Source: Megascapheus bottae (taxonomy: Eukaryota > Chordata > Mammalia > Rodentia > Geomyidae). From it: DNA of 64,000 nucleotides. The translations under genes were made by a program, and so were the position numbers. Positions 1 through 12,395 of the stretch are shown here, piece by piece; the first letter of the stretch is position 1, and the number at the start of each line of letters is the position of its first letter. Location: contig JANJXV010000160.1 of assembly GCA_024803745.1 (NCBI GenBank), forward strand, positions 320,001 through 384,000. The letters run 5' to 3'. The notes beneath the pieces were generated by a model that saw nothing but the letters and a program-made list of their open reading frames with translations, searched no databases and was not told where the DNA came from.

Positions 1-840
1 GGCATGTGCTTATTTTTTTCATCCAAAATCCGATGTATTTGAAGACTGTGCCAATACCCATTGGGACAGGTAATATCCAATAGCTTAAATAACAGAGTTT
101 CTATTTCAGATAACGTTGTATATTATCCAGTGTCTGAAGATATATTCTCTTCGGTAATAATGATGAGGACCTCAATTCAAACATCTGTCATTATTCTGTT
201 CTCACTCCAAAACTGATGATGCCTAAGAGTTTGGAAATATACCAATAAAGATTTGCTATCCAAGATAGACCAGACTTTTATCCCTATTAGAAAGTCCAAA
301 TAAGGTGAAATTCTGCTCAGTACTCATACAAAAAAAGGAAGCACTTATAACTTCATGTGCATTTTGATTAGTGTAACTTCATAAAGACCAAGATGTAAAA
401 GAATAACGATTTGTTATTTCACAGTGAGGGACGAGAGTACCAGGATTAATATATTGCCAGGCCAACCCAGAACAAAGAATAATCAATGATTTCATTGGGG
501 AAACCTGTGCAAATTTGCAGAGGAATCCCATAGTATACTGATGAATGTGAAAACCAGGCTAGGACTGACTAGTCTTATTGTACAGCTTTAAAGTGTGAAG
601 AGGGAGGAGTGTTGTAAACCAGCTCCCCACGGGGTCTGACAACAATTATTTAAATACTTAAAGTCTCCAGCAATGGCCCTAAGGGCATACAGAAAAATGA
701 AGAAACATTTAATCAAGAGAATCAAATAAAATCCAATAAAAACAGGGAAAGTCTGTGGCATGAGAGGAATGGTTCCCTCCTTCACCTCTCCCAGCCTAAC
801 AGGATAGTAACTCCATTACAGTCAGACGTAGTCAGAAACA
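1..840. other. Unassigned AT-rich DNA
   Basis: No coding exon, RNA gene or confidently recognisable repeat was seen here. The short open frames on both strands have no recognisable protein character. The right edge runs into the ancient L1 relic. Confidence 0.5.
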
Positions 841-1885
841 TAAGACTCCCCATCCTTCATAAACCAACCAAGAATTATGGTACTTTGGGCAGAGTTCCAG
901 GAGAAATATGAGGAAAAGGATGCCAGCCCTTCTCGTTCAATCCTCCCTTCGCTCAGCTCCATGTTACAGAAGGTAAATTCTAATGACTGTAGGTGAGAAG
1001 ACAATGTTCCTCTATTCCCACTATCCAGACCGTGGGGTGAAATGCTTAGAATACTGGAACTCTGATTACAAGGTTTATGGAAAAGCCACCGTAACTGAAA
1101 CATCATGGCAGCACATGTGGATTAAAGGAACTGAGAATCTGGAAACAAGCCCTTGTGTTTACTATTGTCTCATCTCCAAAGAGAAAGAGAGATGGGGAAA
1201 AGGAGTCCTTCTAGCAAATGGCACTGGAACACCTATAGTCTAAACCAAAAGTACTTAAAATTGTATTAATGACGCCACCATGAGAGGTAAAAATATAAAA
1301 TATTTGGAAAGGAAAAATGAGGCATAATCTTCAGGTAAGCATAAATCAAAACCAAGATGAAACATCTGCCATTCTGGTTACATAAAAGAGCCCCATAAAA
1401 TCCAGGGTTGGAAAAGGTATCATGAAATCAGAACTCAGAATGGCGGGAACATAAAGAAGTACAGCATTTCACAGATGGCCTAACCATTCTTCAGAAGATT
1501 AATACAGACCTACATGTGGTCCAGCAATTATACCGTTAGGCACACACCCAAACTAAATGAAATTTCTGTCACCCACTACTGACAGTAGCGTCAATCAACC
1601 CACAGGTGAAAACGACCCAAAGCCCACAAGCAAATAAGCAGTAAGAAAGCATGACAAAATCATGTTAGAATACTACAACATGAATAAACTCCGAAAATAT
1701 TATAGTAAGTGGGAAAAATCCTCCACAAAAATATCACATTATATGCTTTCATTGATTTTGAATTGGTTTTGGTGATTGCTGAATAACTAATCCCTTGATA
1801 GTCTAAAAATAGCTGAATTACATAATTTGTGATACAACTGTATAATGTACAATTTTGTCCTTCAATAAAGTTGCACATTTTCTCT
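841..1885 (+). mobile_element. Ancient LINE-1 relic (ORF2 3' part plus 3' UTR)
   Basis: This is a heavily decayed L1 of an old mammalian (L1M-like) type. In order it retains an ORF2 block around 880-960, a block at 1070-1250 that includes 'aaatggcactggaac', the 'aaatcaaaacca' block near 1346, and the 'tggtccagcaatta' block near 1516. The 3' UTR follows and ends in 'cttcaataaagttgcaca' near 1860. The order is the normal L1 order on the plus strand. Many small deletions and stops show it has long been non-coding, and the 86-residue open frame at 983-1243 is a chance survivor inside it. Family identity rests on recalled L1 consensus; the exact subfamily is not assigned. Confidence 0.72.
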
Positions 1886-2488
1886 ATTCATTTCTACTGT
1901 ATATATGTGCAATAAACGTACGTGTGTTTAGCAGTGACTACAGAAGTTATTAAGGATCAATATTTCAAGAAAAATAGTCTAACATAATAAAGAGCCATTA
2001 GACTAATTACAGCAGAATAGAGACACCTTATAAAATAACAGAATTCAGAGATGGATGCTACTTGTCATCCAAACTGATTTCTATAGGAATAGCAGACAAA
2101 GTATCTAAACAAGTACACCAGGGCATACACATGTTTCTGACATTAAGAGAAAGCATATGGCAGGAACAGAAACCTTGAATTGCAATCACACAATACTTTC
2201 AGGAAAGATGAGGGAGAAATTCTTGACACTGGGAGGAAGGTAGGAACTAGATTGGCTCATGGATCAGCACAAGTGCAGAACAGGACTTGCTTATTACAAA
2301 TAGGAACAAGCCAGTTTTATGGCACTGTACCACTTCACACTATGTTCTTTACTGTGGTGTACTGAGTCCAGTGACTCGGGGAACATTAGGAGAAATTTTA
2401 CTCTCAGTGAATATCAATCTCTGCAATGTCATTTTCAGAAAACATTCAATAGTCATGTTATCACTTTGGAGTAAATCTCATGGTGGCA
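1886..2488. other. Unassigned DNA
   Basis: AT-rich sequence between two L1 pieces. The open frame at 2180-2365 shows no family resemblance, and nothing else was recognised. Confidence 0.45.
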
Positions 2489-2700
2489 TTTTTATTATAT
2501 TTTATTGTCAGGATAATGTATAAAGGGGTTAGAGTTATATTTGTCAGACAAAGGGTGTATTACTTCTCAAACCTTGATACCCCTTCTCATGTTTTTGTCC
2601 TCCTTTCCCTCCCCCACCCCACCTAATTATCTTGTTTTCTCCCTTCCCTTCCCTGTTTCAAATAAACAAATAAGTGTGTGTATATATAGTATGCCAGGTA
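2489..2700 (-). mobile_element. LINE-1 3' end, older lineage-specific subfamily
   Basis: In reverse complement this is the 3' terminal part of the L1 family that recurs through the window: a G-rich tract (C-rich on the plus strand at 2605-2660) followed by the terminal block. It differs from the younger copies in its last 60 bases ('ttttattgtcaggataa' on the plus strand) and so resembles the copies at 12235 and 24561. Element sequence may extend to about 2870. It is 5'-truncated with no ORF2. Confidence 0.7.
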
Positions 2701-4205
2701 ACAAAGTCAGATGCATTAACCACATGAGATTCCCGAAAATGGGGGAAAAAAAGAGAAAAAGAAGCATGTCCCACCAAAACATCCCTATCATGACAAGAGA
2801 AAACCCCAAGTTTCCTCCCATTTCTGTATCTTCAGTTTTCTGAAAAAGATGTGAACCACAGTAGGCAAGCAATATATGTGGCCTGAATGAGCATCTATTA
2901 ATAGCTTGCCAATATTAGGTTTATGTATCTGTTTAATAAAGAAATCTTAAGAATGTGTTGAATCTAAGTAACTTTATAAAGGCTCCCCATGTGCTAAGGG
3001 TCAGTACACTTATGTTTCCCATAATCCTTGACTGTATGACAACTAGCTGTCATTCACTTGAAAAAGCCGGGACGATAACAGTGACTGCAATCTCTCCACA
3101 ACACTGATCTCTGTAGCACTTGTCAGATATAACTGATTTGCCAAGGTAAGCAAGAATCTAAGGCTTCATCTGGATTTTTCTATTTTCCTTTGTAATATTT
3201 ATTTTCCAGAAACCTGACTTACATGGTTTCCATGGAAATGAGTGAAATGGTGAAGCACAGAGCTTTCAGAAGAGTGCCACAATGAAAGGAAAAGTTATTT
3301 TTGTTAATCATTTATTTAAAAATATTGATCAATAACACTATATAGAAGGTACTATAGAAAAAAGTTGATTGTTAACAGTCTAATTCATATCATAGTATAT
3401 AAATACTGTGAAAAGCCTATTTCAATGAATAAAGTAGACATAAGGGAAAAGTCTCTATATACTGACTTACTGGTTTATGTAAATGAATATATTATGAATC
3501 AAGTTTAATTGGTAGATATACGTACAGATGTTTATTGTCTTAGCCTGACGTCTTATAATACATTTTCTTGATACTTTCAACTCTAAGCCTCTGCTCTTTT
3601 TCAAACTCAATATGCAGTAAACAATTAAATGGTTAGATAAATAAATGAGATAGAAATGAATTGGACACCTCTAAATATAAATGTTAGATGCACCCAAGAG
3701 AGGAGCAGCATTGGCTCTACTGGCTACTGGTATCAGGAAAAACAGGTACAGAGCTGTGGCACAGCAAAGCACTTACAGCAGGAAGGAGACATAAAACCAA
3801 TAGCGAAGAGTCCCAGGAAACACTTGCTATCATGTCTGGCAGAGAAAAGCCTAGGGGCTATAGACTGATTCCCTCGTGAAAAGCAAACACCAAAGACAAA
3901 ACTCTTTCAACACTCTATGCTATTTCTAATTACATTTTTATTATTTGGATGTTATATAGCAATTTTCTTTCCCAAATTAACTGTTTTTAAGTTGGCTTCA
4001 TTCACATTATCTGCAATAGTGACAGTAATTCAGTAGAACAATGTCCTATAAAATCAGAATATGATAGTAGACTATACTTATGAAAGTCCTTATGATTTCA
4101 AACTGAATTATTTGTTTGATGGCTATTGTCATATTAGAATGCTGCTCCTTGATTCTTCTTAATGATTTTTATTGATATGCATGATGTATAGTTTTCTTTG
4201 TGCTC
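2701..4205. other. Unassigned DNA
   Basis: Mostly AT-rich unique sequence. The two overlapping open frames at 3656-3879 show no recognisable domain and no splice or codon signature to support coding. No clear repeat was identified. Confidence 0.45.
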
Positions 4206-4455
4206 AAAAACTGCTTTTCTGCAGGCTCTGGGGCTTGAAGTCAGGGTCCGGGTGCTGTCCCGAGCCCATTCGTGCTCAACGCTAGCTCTCTTACCACTTA
4301 AGGCACAGTGCCATTTCCACTATTACTGAACGGTTGATTGGAAAGAAGAGTCTCTCAGGCTCTTCTTCCTGGGCTAGCTTCAAACCTTGATCTTCAGATC
4401 TCAGCCTCCTAAGAAGCTTCGAGGATATTACAAACAAGCACCATCAGCATCCAGC
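4206..4455 (-). mobile_element. Dimeric SINE, B1-like left half plus Geo-type right half
   Basis: Read in reverse complement, the left half (4345-4455) carries the 7SL/B1-type 'gaggctgagatctgaag' block in decayed form. The right half (4206-4320) carries the tRNA-like block that ends in the 'ggactggc'-type 3' region. The same two halves in the same order occur at 25405-25628, 33200-33382 and 41458-41668. This copy is diverged and has no clear A-tail. Confidence 0.65.
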
Positions 4456-5299
4456 TCCAAAACTAATTTTAAGCAATCTTTTGTCATTTTCAGAACTGAA
4501 AGTGACAAAGACTCGGATCTAAGGTGTAACCTACTTATAGTTCACCAGCTCTCTGAACACGAGAGATGATTCCCAAGTTACATTTTCTTAGATGATTTTA
4601 AGAATGCAAAGAAACCCTCAATTTCACTCTAAATGTTTAAGGCCTGACTGGAATTCTAGAAGTCTTTTCCATAAGAAACGGAAATTTTCTTCTACCCTAG
4701 CATAAATGGGTTAAAATGCTACTTCTGAGGCCCCTACAATTACAACTTACTTGGGTTTGATACGTTCCGATTATACCTCCAAGAATATGTTATCAGGTCA
4801 ATAAATAATACAAAGCACCTTTTCCTTGCTAAGAAAGGACAAGGAAAGTAACACCTTCTGGAGATAGTGAAGGTACTAGGAGATGAGGGTAATGTTCAAA
4901 GGATTATACATGGTGTTTGAAGCTACCTGCCCAACAGAATAACCAATACTACCTGGGAAGACCTGCATTTGATCACTCAGGCCTCACTGCTCACGACCAT
5001 TATTAAATATTCTCTTAGTTTCTCAGCAGGCTGCTTTGAAGTTGCCACATGGAACATTTTTCTGCATAAAGAATTATAATTCACAAAAATGAAATGCTGA
5101 TATGTAGCTACAAGATGAAAGCAGATATTAACCTGCATACCGCTCAACTGCTCACTGACCTTGGGTTAAGGTTTATTTCTATCATATATACTGCTTATCT
5201 CTTGAGAAGTTCATTTTACCAGCAGTCAGCACAGCCTTTTGACCATAGGGATGTATTAGATACAGGGGAAATAACCAAATAATACTGGATACAGTTATG
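4456..5299. other. Unassigned DNA
   Basis: No gene or confidently recognised repeat. The stretch from about 5215 may be the decayed upstream part of the following L1. Confidence 0.4.
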
Positions 5300-5835
5300 T
5301 GTGAGCAAACCAAAAATATAAAGAATGTTTTCTGGAAACATAAGGACCTGGGAAAAATGTGTTAAGTAAAGTAAATCAGGTCCAGAGAGAAGAAAGGATG
5401 CATGTTTTCCCCTATAAGTGGAACACAAAATTAATTCATAGATATATAAGTAATCACTCTGGGGTAGTATACAAGTGTACATAAGTGTATGAATCAAACT
5501 ATGATAGATTCAGGGGAAAAGTCAAAGGATAAAATTCCTTAGAAAGTCTAACTCACAGTTCAACAAAATAATGCCAGAAAATATGGAAGGAAGTATTAAG
5601 GAAAGCAGGATAAGGACAAATGAAAAGAGGAAGAAGGAAGGATGCAGTTACAAAACCTAATATATGTCTTACAAAATTGGGAAAACTGAGGGAAGGTTAG
5701 GATTGAGAGGGATGGGTGGGAATGTTGAAAGGGTGACACTGATCAAGATGCAGGGTATTCATAAATGACTTTGTTGAATGGGAACTCCTTTGTACAACTA
5801 CTTTAAAATTATAAAAATTTACATTTTAAATTTAA
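5300..5835 (+). mobile_element. Old LINE-1 3' end
   Basis: Contains the end of ORF2 in decayed form (near 5330-5400, 'ttaagtaaagtaaatcagg', equivalent to the 'aagtgaagtaagccag' block of the younger copies). It is followed by a long 3' UTR with a 'gcatgttttcccctataag' block and a terminal 'actcctttgtacaac' block near 5790. A related terminal block occurs near 47260. It is 5'-truncated and non-coding. Confidence 0.6.
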
Positions 5836-6539
5836 AAAGTATTTTCTTATATAATTACTAATTTTCAAAGTTAGAATAAGTGAAAATCCTTTTCTTCAGG
5901 TATGTCATGTTTGCTGAAAAGTTGATAAGCAAAACATTCCCTGAGTCAAAATAAAATCATGAAACCACTATGTTGTGAGTGTTCAAACAGAAAGCATGAA
6001 CACACCACAGATGTCAGTCCACAAAAGAATTCTAGACACAACTAAAAAGAGGTGTAGCAAAATGAACTGCATTGATTCATGTTTATGAAAATCTAAGATT
6101 CCCATGGAATTCTCTAACTTGTGAGGGACAACAAGCATATCTTTAGGTAGGAGTCCAAACACAGACACATACGTACATTGAAAAGATCTTGTGGATCAAT
6201 TATAAGCATAAGAATTTATGAAATCATGTGGAGATTTATGGAATTATCTTTAAACAATTACTAACCCTTCATCCTAAACAATTCAAAAAGGCAGTCATTA
6301 ATATTTACTATGGCTAAGACTTACATAAGAAGCATAAATAAACCACATTTTTGCATTCTTATTAGGAAGCCAGATACATCAAGGGTTTATACTGCTACAT
6401 CACAGAAAATAAACAATTATAATACACAACATCATTATAATAAAACACATAGCCATATGATTGTACCAATACATGCAGGAAAGTTATGTGATATTTAAAA
6501 TATAATATCAATTCATAATAAAAATAAAGAAGAACCCAT
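5836..6539. other. Unassigned AT-rich DNA
   Basis: No repeat or gene recognised with confidence. The short open frames (5983-6168, 6310-6498) look like chance. Confidence 0.45.
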
Positions 6540-7015
6540 ATCCACATAACTATGTCCATTCATGAGGCAGTAGCTAACTTACACACTGAGGAAAAGCTGG
6601 GAACTTTCTTGATAAGATCTGGAACATGATAGGGAAGAACACACATTGGAGATAGGACAGCCTTTTAAATAAATGGTACTCAGAAAGTTGGAGATTTACA
6701 TATCAGAAAACAACATCAAAACCACTTACAAGCCACAAAAATCAGGTCATAATATATTAAAGCCCTAAACATGAGACATAAAACTTCTACAATAGTAAAT
6801 AGGAGAAATGCCTCTGTACACTGGAATAGGAAAGGACACAGTTGGATGAGACCTACAAAGCAGAGAACACCAAAGCAAAAATTTAAAAATGGCATTACCT
6901 CAAACTAAAATGCTTCTTCCCAGCTAAGGAAATAATCAACAAAGTGAAGAGCCAATCTGAAGAATGGGGAAAAAAATCTGTCAATATATATTTGAAAATG
7001 GGTTATATATACAGT
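6540..7015 (+). mobile_element. Old LINE-1 ORF2 internal fragment
   Basis: The segment keeps successive L1 ORF2 blocks in normal order: 'aggaaaagctgggaac' then 'gataagatctggaac' (6590-6630), 'aaataaatggtact' (6668), 'caaactaaaatgcttctt' (6901), 'aggaaataatcaacaaagtg' (6927) and 'gaatggggaaaaaaa' (6962). The jump between the first two and the third block implies an internal deletion. It lacks both the 5' part and the 3' UTR. Frameshifts and stops make it non-functional. Confidence 0.75.
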
Positions 7016-9985
7016 GTGCATGAGGAAGTCTAAACACTCAGCCAGAACAAGCAGATTCTGTTCCGAAGAAGCCAGGTCTGATTCTGCTCAAAAAAGCCAA
7101 GAGAATTTCCACAAAGAAAGTGATGCTTTTAGTAAGTCATGCTGTAAAAGAATCAGTATGGAAAGGACTGCAACTATGAAATCCATAATTAATCTGAGAA
7201 TTATGCAAAGTCCAATATTAGAAAGCAGAAGGTGAGAAAAAGTGATGTGGCAACTGTAGAGTCAGAATTGGTTGTCTTGTTTCAAATATTTCATCAGCTA
7301 AATCAAGATATAGTGGTTTAAATACCAACTCAATTTGAAGTAGAGGTAAGTAACATTCAAGGAGCAATCGATATGATTTTAATTGTCTACTGGGAAAGAA
7401 GAGAAAAAATTGAAATTAAGGCTATACTACTTGTTCTTTCATAAAGTGTTACCATCATCCAAGATAGGAAATAAAGGGAATTGGAAGGAAATAGTGAATT
7501 TTATTTTTACCATTTTAAGTTTTGACTCAAAGAATTAGGTGCTCTGAATTACACTGAAGTGAATCCTAGGAGATGGGTGCGGGGCAGGGGACATGTGGTT
7601 GGAAGAAGTAGCTCAAGATGATCATTGAAATTTTGACAGTACAATGTGGTAACAAGGGCAGAAGAGGAGGAAATGGCAGAAGAGAGAACCAAAGATACTA
7701 AAGGTTGACAAATAGAGAGAGATCACAATGTGGAAAGGAATGAAAGGTGTAGAAGAAAGGAAGAGACAGGAAGTAGAATTGTTTTCTGAAAGGCAAGAAA
7801 TAATTCCTTCAAGCATAAAAGTGAAAGGGCTTCTTCAGACTGTGAAAAACTGAGGGAAGTTAATTCAAAAGAGATACTAAAATTGGTCACTGGATTTAAT
7901 CTATAAGCCACCAGACATATGTTGATGGCTGAATAGTGCGAAGGAAGTGGTGGTGTGGAAACTATCATACTGCAGCGATGGAAGATGCTGGCTAAAGGAA
8001 GCCTGGCCAATCATGTTAAATATGAGTGGAGGTTTTCTGTTAAGCTGTTCCTTTTTTCCAAAGGACAGATAAATAGGAACATCGTAGTGTGCTTGTAAAT
8101 AAACATGATTTTAAACAAAATGACTACAGAGAGAAGTAGAACACATAATGCTTTAAATAGTCAACAATTGATGCTTCATCTTAGGAAAGATCCAGCACTG
8201 TCACTTTTGCTACAGTGACACACTGAAGGTGAAGTGTATTTGAAAAGAGGAAAAAGGCAGAACTTGTATTATTACACCCTCTAATTCCCTATAAATTTGA
8301 GTCTCTTCTGGGTGGTAGAGATCAAAATATGAGGAGGAGAGGAATCATATGGCAGCAATGTGATTTCCAAATCTAGCAATTAGAATTCAAGGATAAATTG
8401 TTTGCTATTTGAGTTTGGAAATTTGTAATATTCAAATTTACCCAGAGTAACACAGTTAAAGGTGCATGTCAACACTTGTGAGTTATTTCCTCATATCTAA
8501 ATGGTTGCCATTTGCAACCACTTTCAAGTGTATTTGCTCAACAAATGCATGCTATTTGAGGAATCTACAGTGCCCAAACCATTCAAATCTGAGAAATAGG
8601 AGCTGGCTCAACCTACTGAAAGACCGCCAGGTACTAGGTTGTATTTGTAGTCATGTGGTACTTAAGAAAATGAACCTTATTTAACCAAGAAGTCTCAGTA
8701 AAATCAAGAGCTGTTGGCTAAAATTTTGCATACACACTAGTCTTCTTTTTAATCAATGTCTTTTCATCCTTTTAGGTGCTGTGATCTTTCCCATAAAGAA
8801 AACTTGGAAAACTATTCCCACAAAGCAGAATTAAATCACCAGTGAGAAGAATTATTCATGGAAGGAGTAAGGGTGATTACTGGAAATCATTCTGGGCCAT
8901 GCTCCATACTGTCTAGTGTACTCTGGAGGGATTATTACATCCATAAGCTGACTTCTTACTCAGCAGGCTATCTTACAGTTCTCTAATGGCAAAAGCTAAC
9001 TTGAGAACATCTGATGGTAATGCAAATTACACCATAAATAACAATGCAAATGAATTTTAGTTAGTGGAGAATCAATTGATTCTCCTTGTAGAATTCATAA
9101 TAACCAAGACATTCATGTCATATTTGATATTGATAACTTTCTGAATTGATTAGTAAATTATTTCTTCATTTTTACATGTACTGCAGTCATATGCAGACAC
9201 ACATCAATTTTTCAAGTTGAATCAGACCTCATTTAAATTTTATACTGTTCCTCCATTACCAGTAAGGGAAATGAAGAATTTGATATATTATTATATGTTA
9301 AACTTTTAACACAGTCATGAATTCTGTTTCTAAAACACTGAGTGGTTGGGCAATTGAAATAAGCACACTTTTAAGACCAGCACACTTACAATTAAACCTC
9401 ATTTTAGTAACATCACAGTATTAGTGAAAAAAGTCTTAGTCTCTCTTTCAGATAGATATACTAATTAAGTATATTCACTTCATCAAACAAAATAGTGGGA
9501 TTAGATCAATGCTGTGCATATTTGTACAAATAATATAACCTTCACTTTTTGTGAGGAAAGGAATGCTCTACCAAATGAGGACTAGTTAAAATGTGGGAGA
9601 ATATACCCTTGGTCGTGGTGTAGCTATTTTTACAATGAAACCTGAACTTTGTCTAACAAGTTCCCTGGGGAATTAAGAGAAAAACACATTGAAATAGAGA
9701 ATATAAATTTTAGCACAAAATTACATGGACTAACTTTAGACTTTAGAGTAAATATTCACATTGTATACAACAGGACTGAATTTCTCATGAATAAAATATA
9801 CAAAGTTATCAATACTTAATTTTGTCTAGAAAGTAAAATGCATAATTGCCCAAACATTTCTCACTGGTCTTTTAAAATGTACATGATACTTCAGATGATG
9901 ACAGTTTTTGGTATTGGAAATGATTATACAATAAATTCTAACTGGTCTGAAAAAAAAAGAAAGTAAAGTGCAGAGGAAAGCAATT
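7016..9985. other. Largely unique DNA without recognised genes
   Basis: Nearly 3 kb with no confident repeat or exon. The open frames at 7014-7235, 7723-8010 and 8466-8684 have no recognisable domains. A run of low-divergence-looking, motif-rich sequence sits at 8870-9240, where two octamer motifs and a 20-bp palindrome are annotated separately. Confidence 0.5.
9020..9085. promoter_or_regulatory. Candidate regulatory cluster: two octamer motifs and a 20-bp palindrome
   Basis: The octamer 'atgcaaat', the POU-domain factor consensus, occurs twice in the same orientation at 9020-9027 and 9044-9051, 24 bases apart. A perfect 20-bp palindrome, 'ggagaatcaattgattctcc', follows at 9066-9085. The surrounding sequence is not recognisable as a repeat. 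A regulatory role is inference from motif density only; chance is not excluded in AT-rich DNA. Confidence 0.25.
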
Positions 9986-9989
9986 CATG

Positions 9990-10055
9990 AGGGGCCGAGA
10001 GCATGGCCTAGTGGTTGAGTGTTTCTCTAACATTCATGAAGCCCTGGGTCATTGA
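9990..10055 (+). mobile_element. ID-like (IDL) SINE fragment
   Basis: Only the left, tRNA-like monomer remains: 'catggcctagtggttgagtg' (A-box region) at about 10001 and 'catgaagccctgggtca' (B-box region) near 10035. The Geo-type right half is missing or too decayed to see. Confidence 0.6.
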
Positions 10056-10164
10056 GTCATTGCTGGTGTAGTGCTTGGATCTAATATCCATATATTAAGG
10101 ATACCATATGCCTTTTGTTCCTTTGGTCTTGACTTATCTCAATCACAATGATTTGCTCTAATAT

Positions 10165-10672
10165 GTTTCTTTTTTACTATTTTTATTGTAATTGATAAAA
10201 GGGTTACATGATATTGTGCATTAATTCACATACATTGATACCCTTTCACATGTCTTGGTCCACATTACCCTCCCCCCCACACCCCATCTTGGTTTTCCCC
10301 CCTTCCCTATCCAATTTCAAATAACCAAATACAAATATATCCAATATATCAGATTACAAAGTGAGGTACTATAATAATATGATATAACCAAGGGACAGCA
10401 AAAGAGATGAGAGATAACATAGTACATTAAGGACAACAATCATTCATTATATGGCTTTTGTTTCAATATCATGAAGGTCCTTTCAATTAGCTTCATACTA
10501 TATGGCCTTTTGTATCAAGGTTTTACTCTATTACAAATCTCTGCTAGTAGAGCCCAAGGTTTCTACTGATTATGACAAATGAGGGAAACCATTGAGCCTA
10601 AGTTCCTTTGAGTCTGGCTTACTTCACTTAATATGACTTTTTCTAAGTCTTTCCATTTCATAACAAATAGGT
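10165..10672 (-). mobile_element. LINE-1 3' end, lineage-specific family
   Basis: In reverse complement this covers the last bases of ORF2 ('aagtgaagtaagccag'-type block near 10615) and the complete 3' UTR, with the G-rich tract at 10260-10305 and the AATAAA-like end at about 10180. It closely matches the copies at 29467, 51930 and 53737. It is 5'-truncated with no coding capacity. Confidence 0.9.
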
Positions 10673-10727
10673 CTAATCTGTTTCTTAAAGAGAAAATAAA
10701 CGGGTTTACTGGGCTGTTGTTTTCAGT

Positions 10728-10945
10728 TTTTTAATAGGTGGGTCCTGCTTGAAGTAAGGCCTGGTTGCTGTCTATGAGCTTTTCATTCAAGGTTAGTGCT
10801 TGAGCCACAACCCCAGTTCTGGTTTTTTTTCTGGAAGAGATAATAGTCTTATGGATTTGCTGCTGGGATGGCATTTAACCACAATCCTCAGATCTCAGCT
10901 TCCTGAGTAGCTACGATTACAGGTATAAGCCAGTGGCACCTGACT
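10728..10945 (-). mobile_element. Dimeric SINE, B1-like plus Geo-type
   Basis: In reverse complement the left half contains 'cctgtaatcgtagctactc' (near 10905-10925) and 'aggaagctgagatctgagg' (10882-10900). The right half (10728-10815) is the tRNA-like Geo-type monomer. The B1-like half ends at about 10940. Confidence 0.75.
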
Positions 10946-11929
10946 TAAACAAGTTTTAATCTAAATTTTACGTATTTTATATAACTAAACATAATGGCAT
11001 TTCCAACAAGAAAAGTCAAAAGTCTTATTAAGCAATGCTTTGCATACTGTTACATCTATAACTAACCATGATTTAATTTCAGGTAATCATATTCTCAAAA
11101 GATCAGTTACTTTATAAATATTGCTGTAAATTAAAAGAAGTGGGAGTCAAAGAAGAGAAACAATCCAATAGTCAAGGCACAGAAACCGTAAATTCCCTTT
11201 GTTCAATTTAAGAGAACCTGGAAAACATGCAATTTTATAACATAAGCCCTCCTGAAAAAGTTAACATTTTTGAACCTACTAATTAACGCTGATACTTAGT
11301 GCAAGCTGTATAAAATTGTTAAGAATTAATTAACTAATATAGTCTAAATAGGATCTCATTATGAACTGTAAAAACACAGGGAGGAACCTGCAAAAATTGC
11401 CTGAGGCTTTTCAAATGTAAGAGTGATAATAAGTAATCAGAGAAAGAAAGTTTCCTTAAATTAGTCGATTTATATTTTAGATTTGGGCAATAAAGTTATT
11501 TTTAACATTATTCTAAAAGCTTCAAAATTTTAAAATACAAAGAAGTCAATGCATTTTAATCATCTACTGTGAAATGCCCAGAAGTGAAGTTGTTCATAGA
11601 TATCTGCAAAAAAATTAGACTCCTGAATATGCTAGAAGACCAACAATGACATGAGGCAAGAGGTATTCTTAACAGAGCTGCCAGATCTTTGCAAAGGCTA
11701 AGTCAGATGCTAGCATGGCTGTGTCCAAAATCCAGGCATGCATAGTCTCTCTTCATTCAGTCAAAGCCAAACTCCCGGAAGAGAGTGTCAAGACCTTCTG
11801 TTATCTGCAAGCATAGCAGCAGCCCTGCCTGCCTCCTCTCTGATCCCATCTCCTCCTCGCCCTTCACTCCCACCAAGTGCAGTGGTGTACATACTTGATG
11901 TTACTTCAGGGTGGCAGGTGATCTCTAAC
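10946..11929. other. Unassigned DNA
   Basis: AT-rich on the left, becoming C/T-rich from about 11790. The 116-residue open frame at 11738-12088 runs into the L2-like segment and has a Ser/Pro-rich composition without any domain, so it is not called as a gene. Confidence 0.45.
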
Positions 11930-12215
11930 ATGAAACAGCTCAGATCATCACTTTCCTCTGCCTGTGTGTTTCTCCCTGATGGTCACCAAACCCCCAACCT
12001 GCACACTTTGCTCATAGGTCACTTTCTCAAAGACCACTCAGCCACTGCTACCCTGCCTCATGCATTTTCAATCCTTATTCCTGTTTGAACTTTTCTCCTT
12101 TTATCCTTCTGATGTCATGTTCCTATGTGCAATATAATTTACTACTTTAATATGCTTAGTATTTATTATCTGGTTCCCTCTAGAATATAAGCACTGGAGA
12201 CTGTCCTAAAAGCTG
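11930..12215 (+). mobile_element. Probable L2 3' end relic
   Basis: The run of C/T-rich blocks ending in 'tctagaatataagcactgga' (near 12180) resembles the end of mammalian L2, where 'tagaatgtaagctcc' precedes the final block. It is strongly decayed, and identity is by recall of the consensus only. Confidence 0.45.
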
Positions 12216-12234
12216 GATGTAAATTTACAATGAA

Positions 12235-12395
12235 GTTTTTAAATTGTATTTTATTATCAGGATAAAGTACAGAGGGATTGCAGTTACATACATTGGGTAA
12301 GGGGTATATTACTTCTCAAACCTTGATAACCCCTTCTCATATTTTTGTACCCCTTTCCCTTCCTCCACCCCTTCCCAATCATCTCCTAACCAGGA
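12235..12395 (-). mobile_element. LINE-1 3' end, older lineage-specific subfamily
   Basis: Same terminal design as 2489-2700: 'ttttattatcaggataaag' on the plus strand near 12250, then 'cttctcaaaccttgata' at 12310 and the C-rich tract at 12350-12385. This is only the last ~160 bases of an L1 copy. Confidence 0.7.

Noticed and set aside
11738..12088. 116-residue Ser/Pro-rich open frame
   Set aside because: Ends in an L2-like repeat and has no domain, promoter or splice context.
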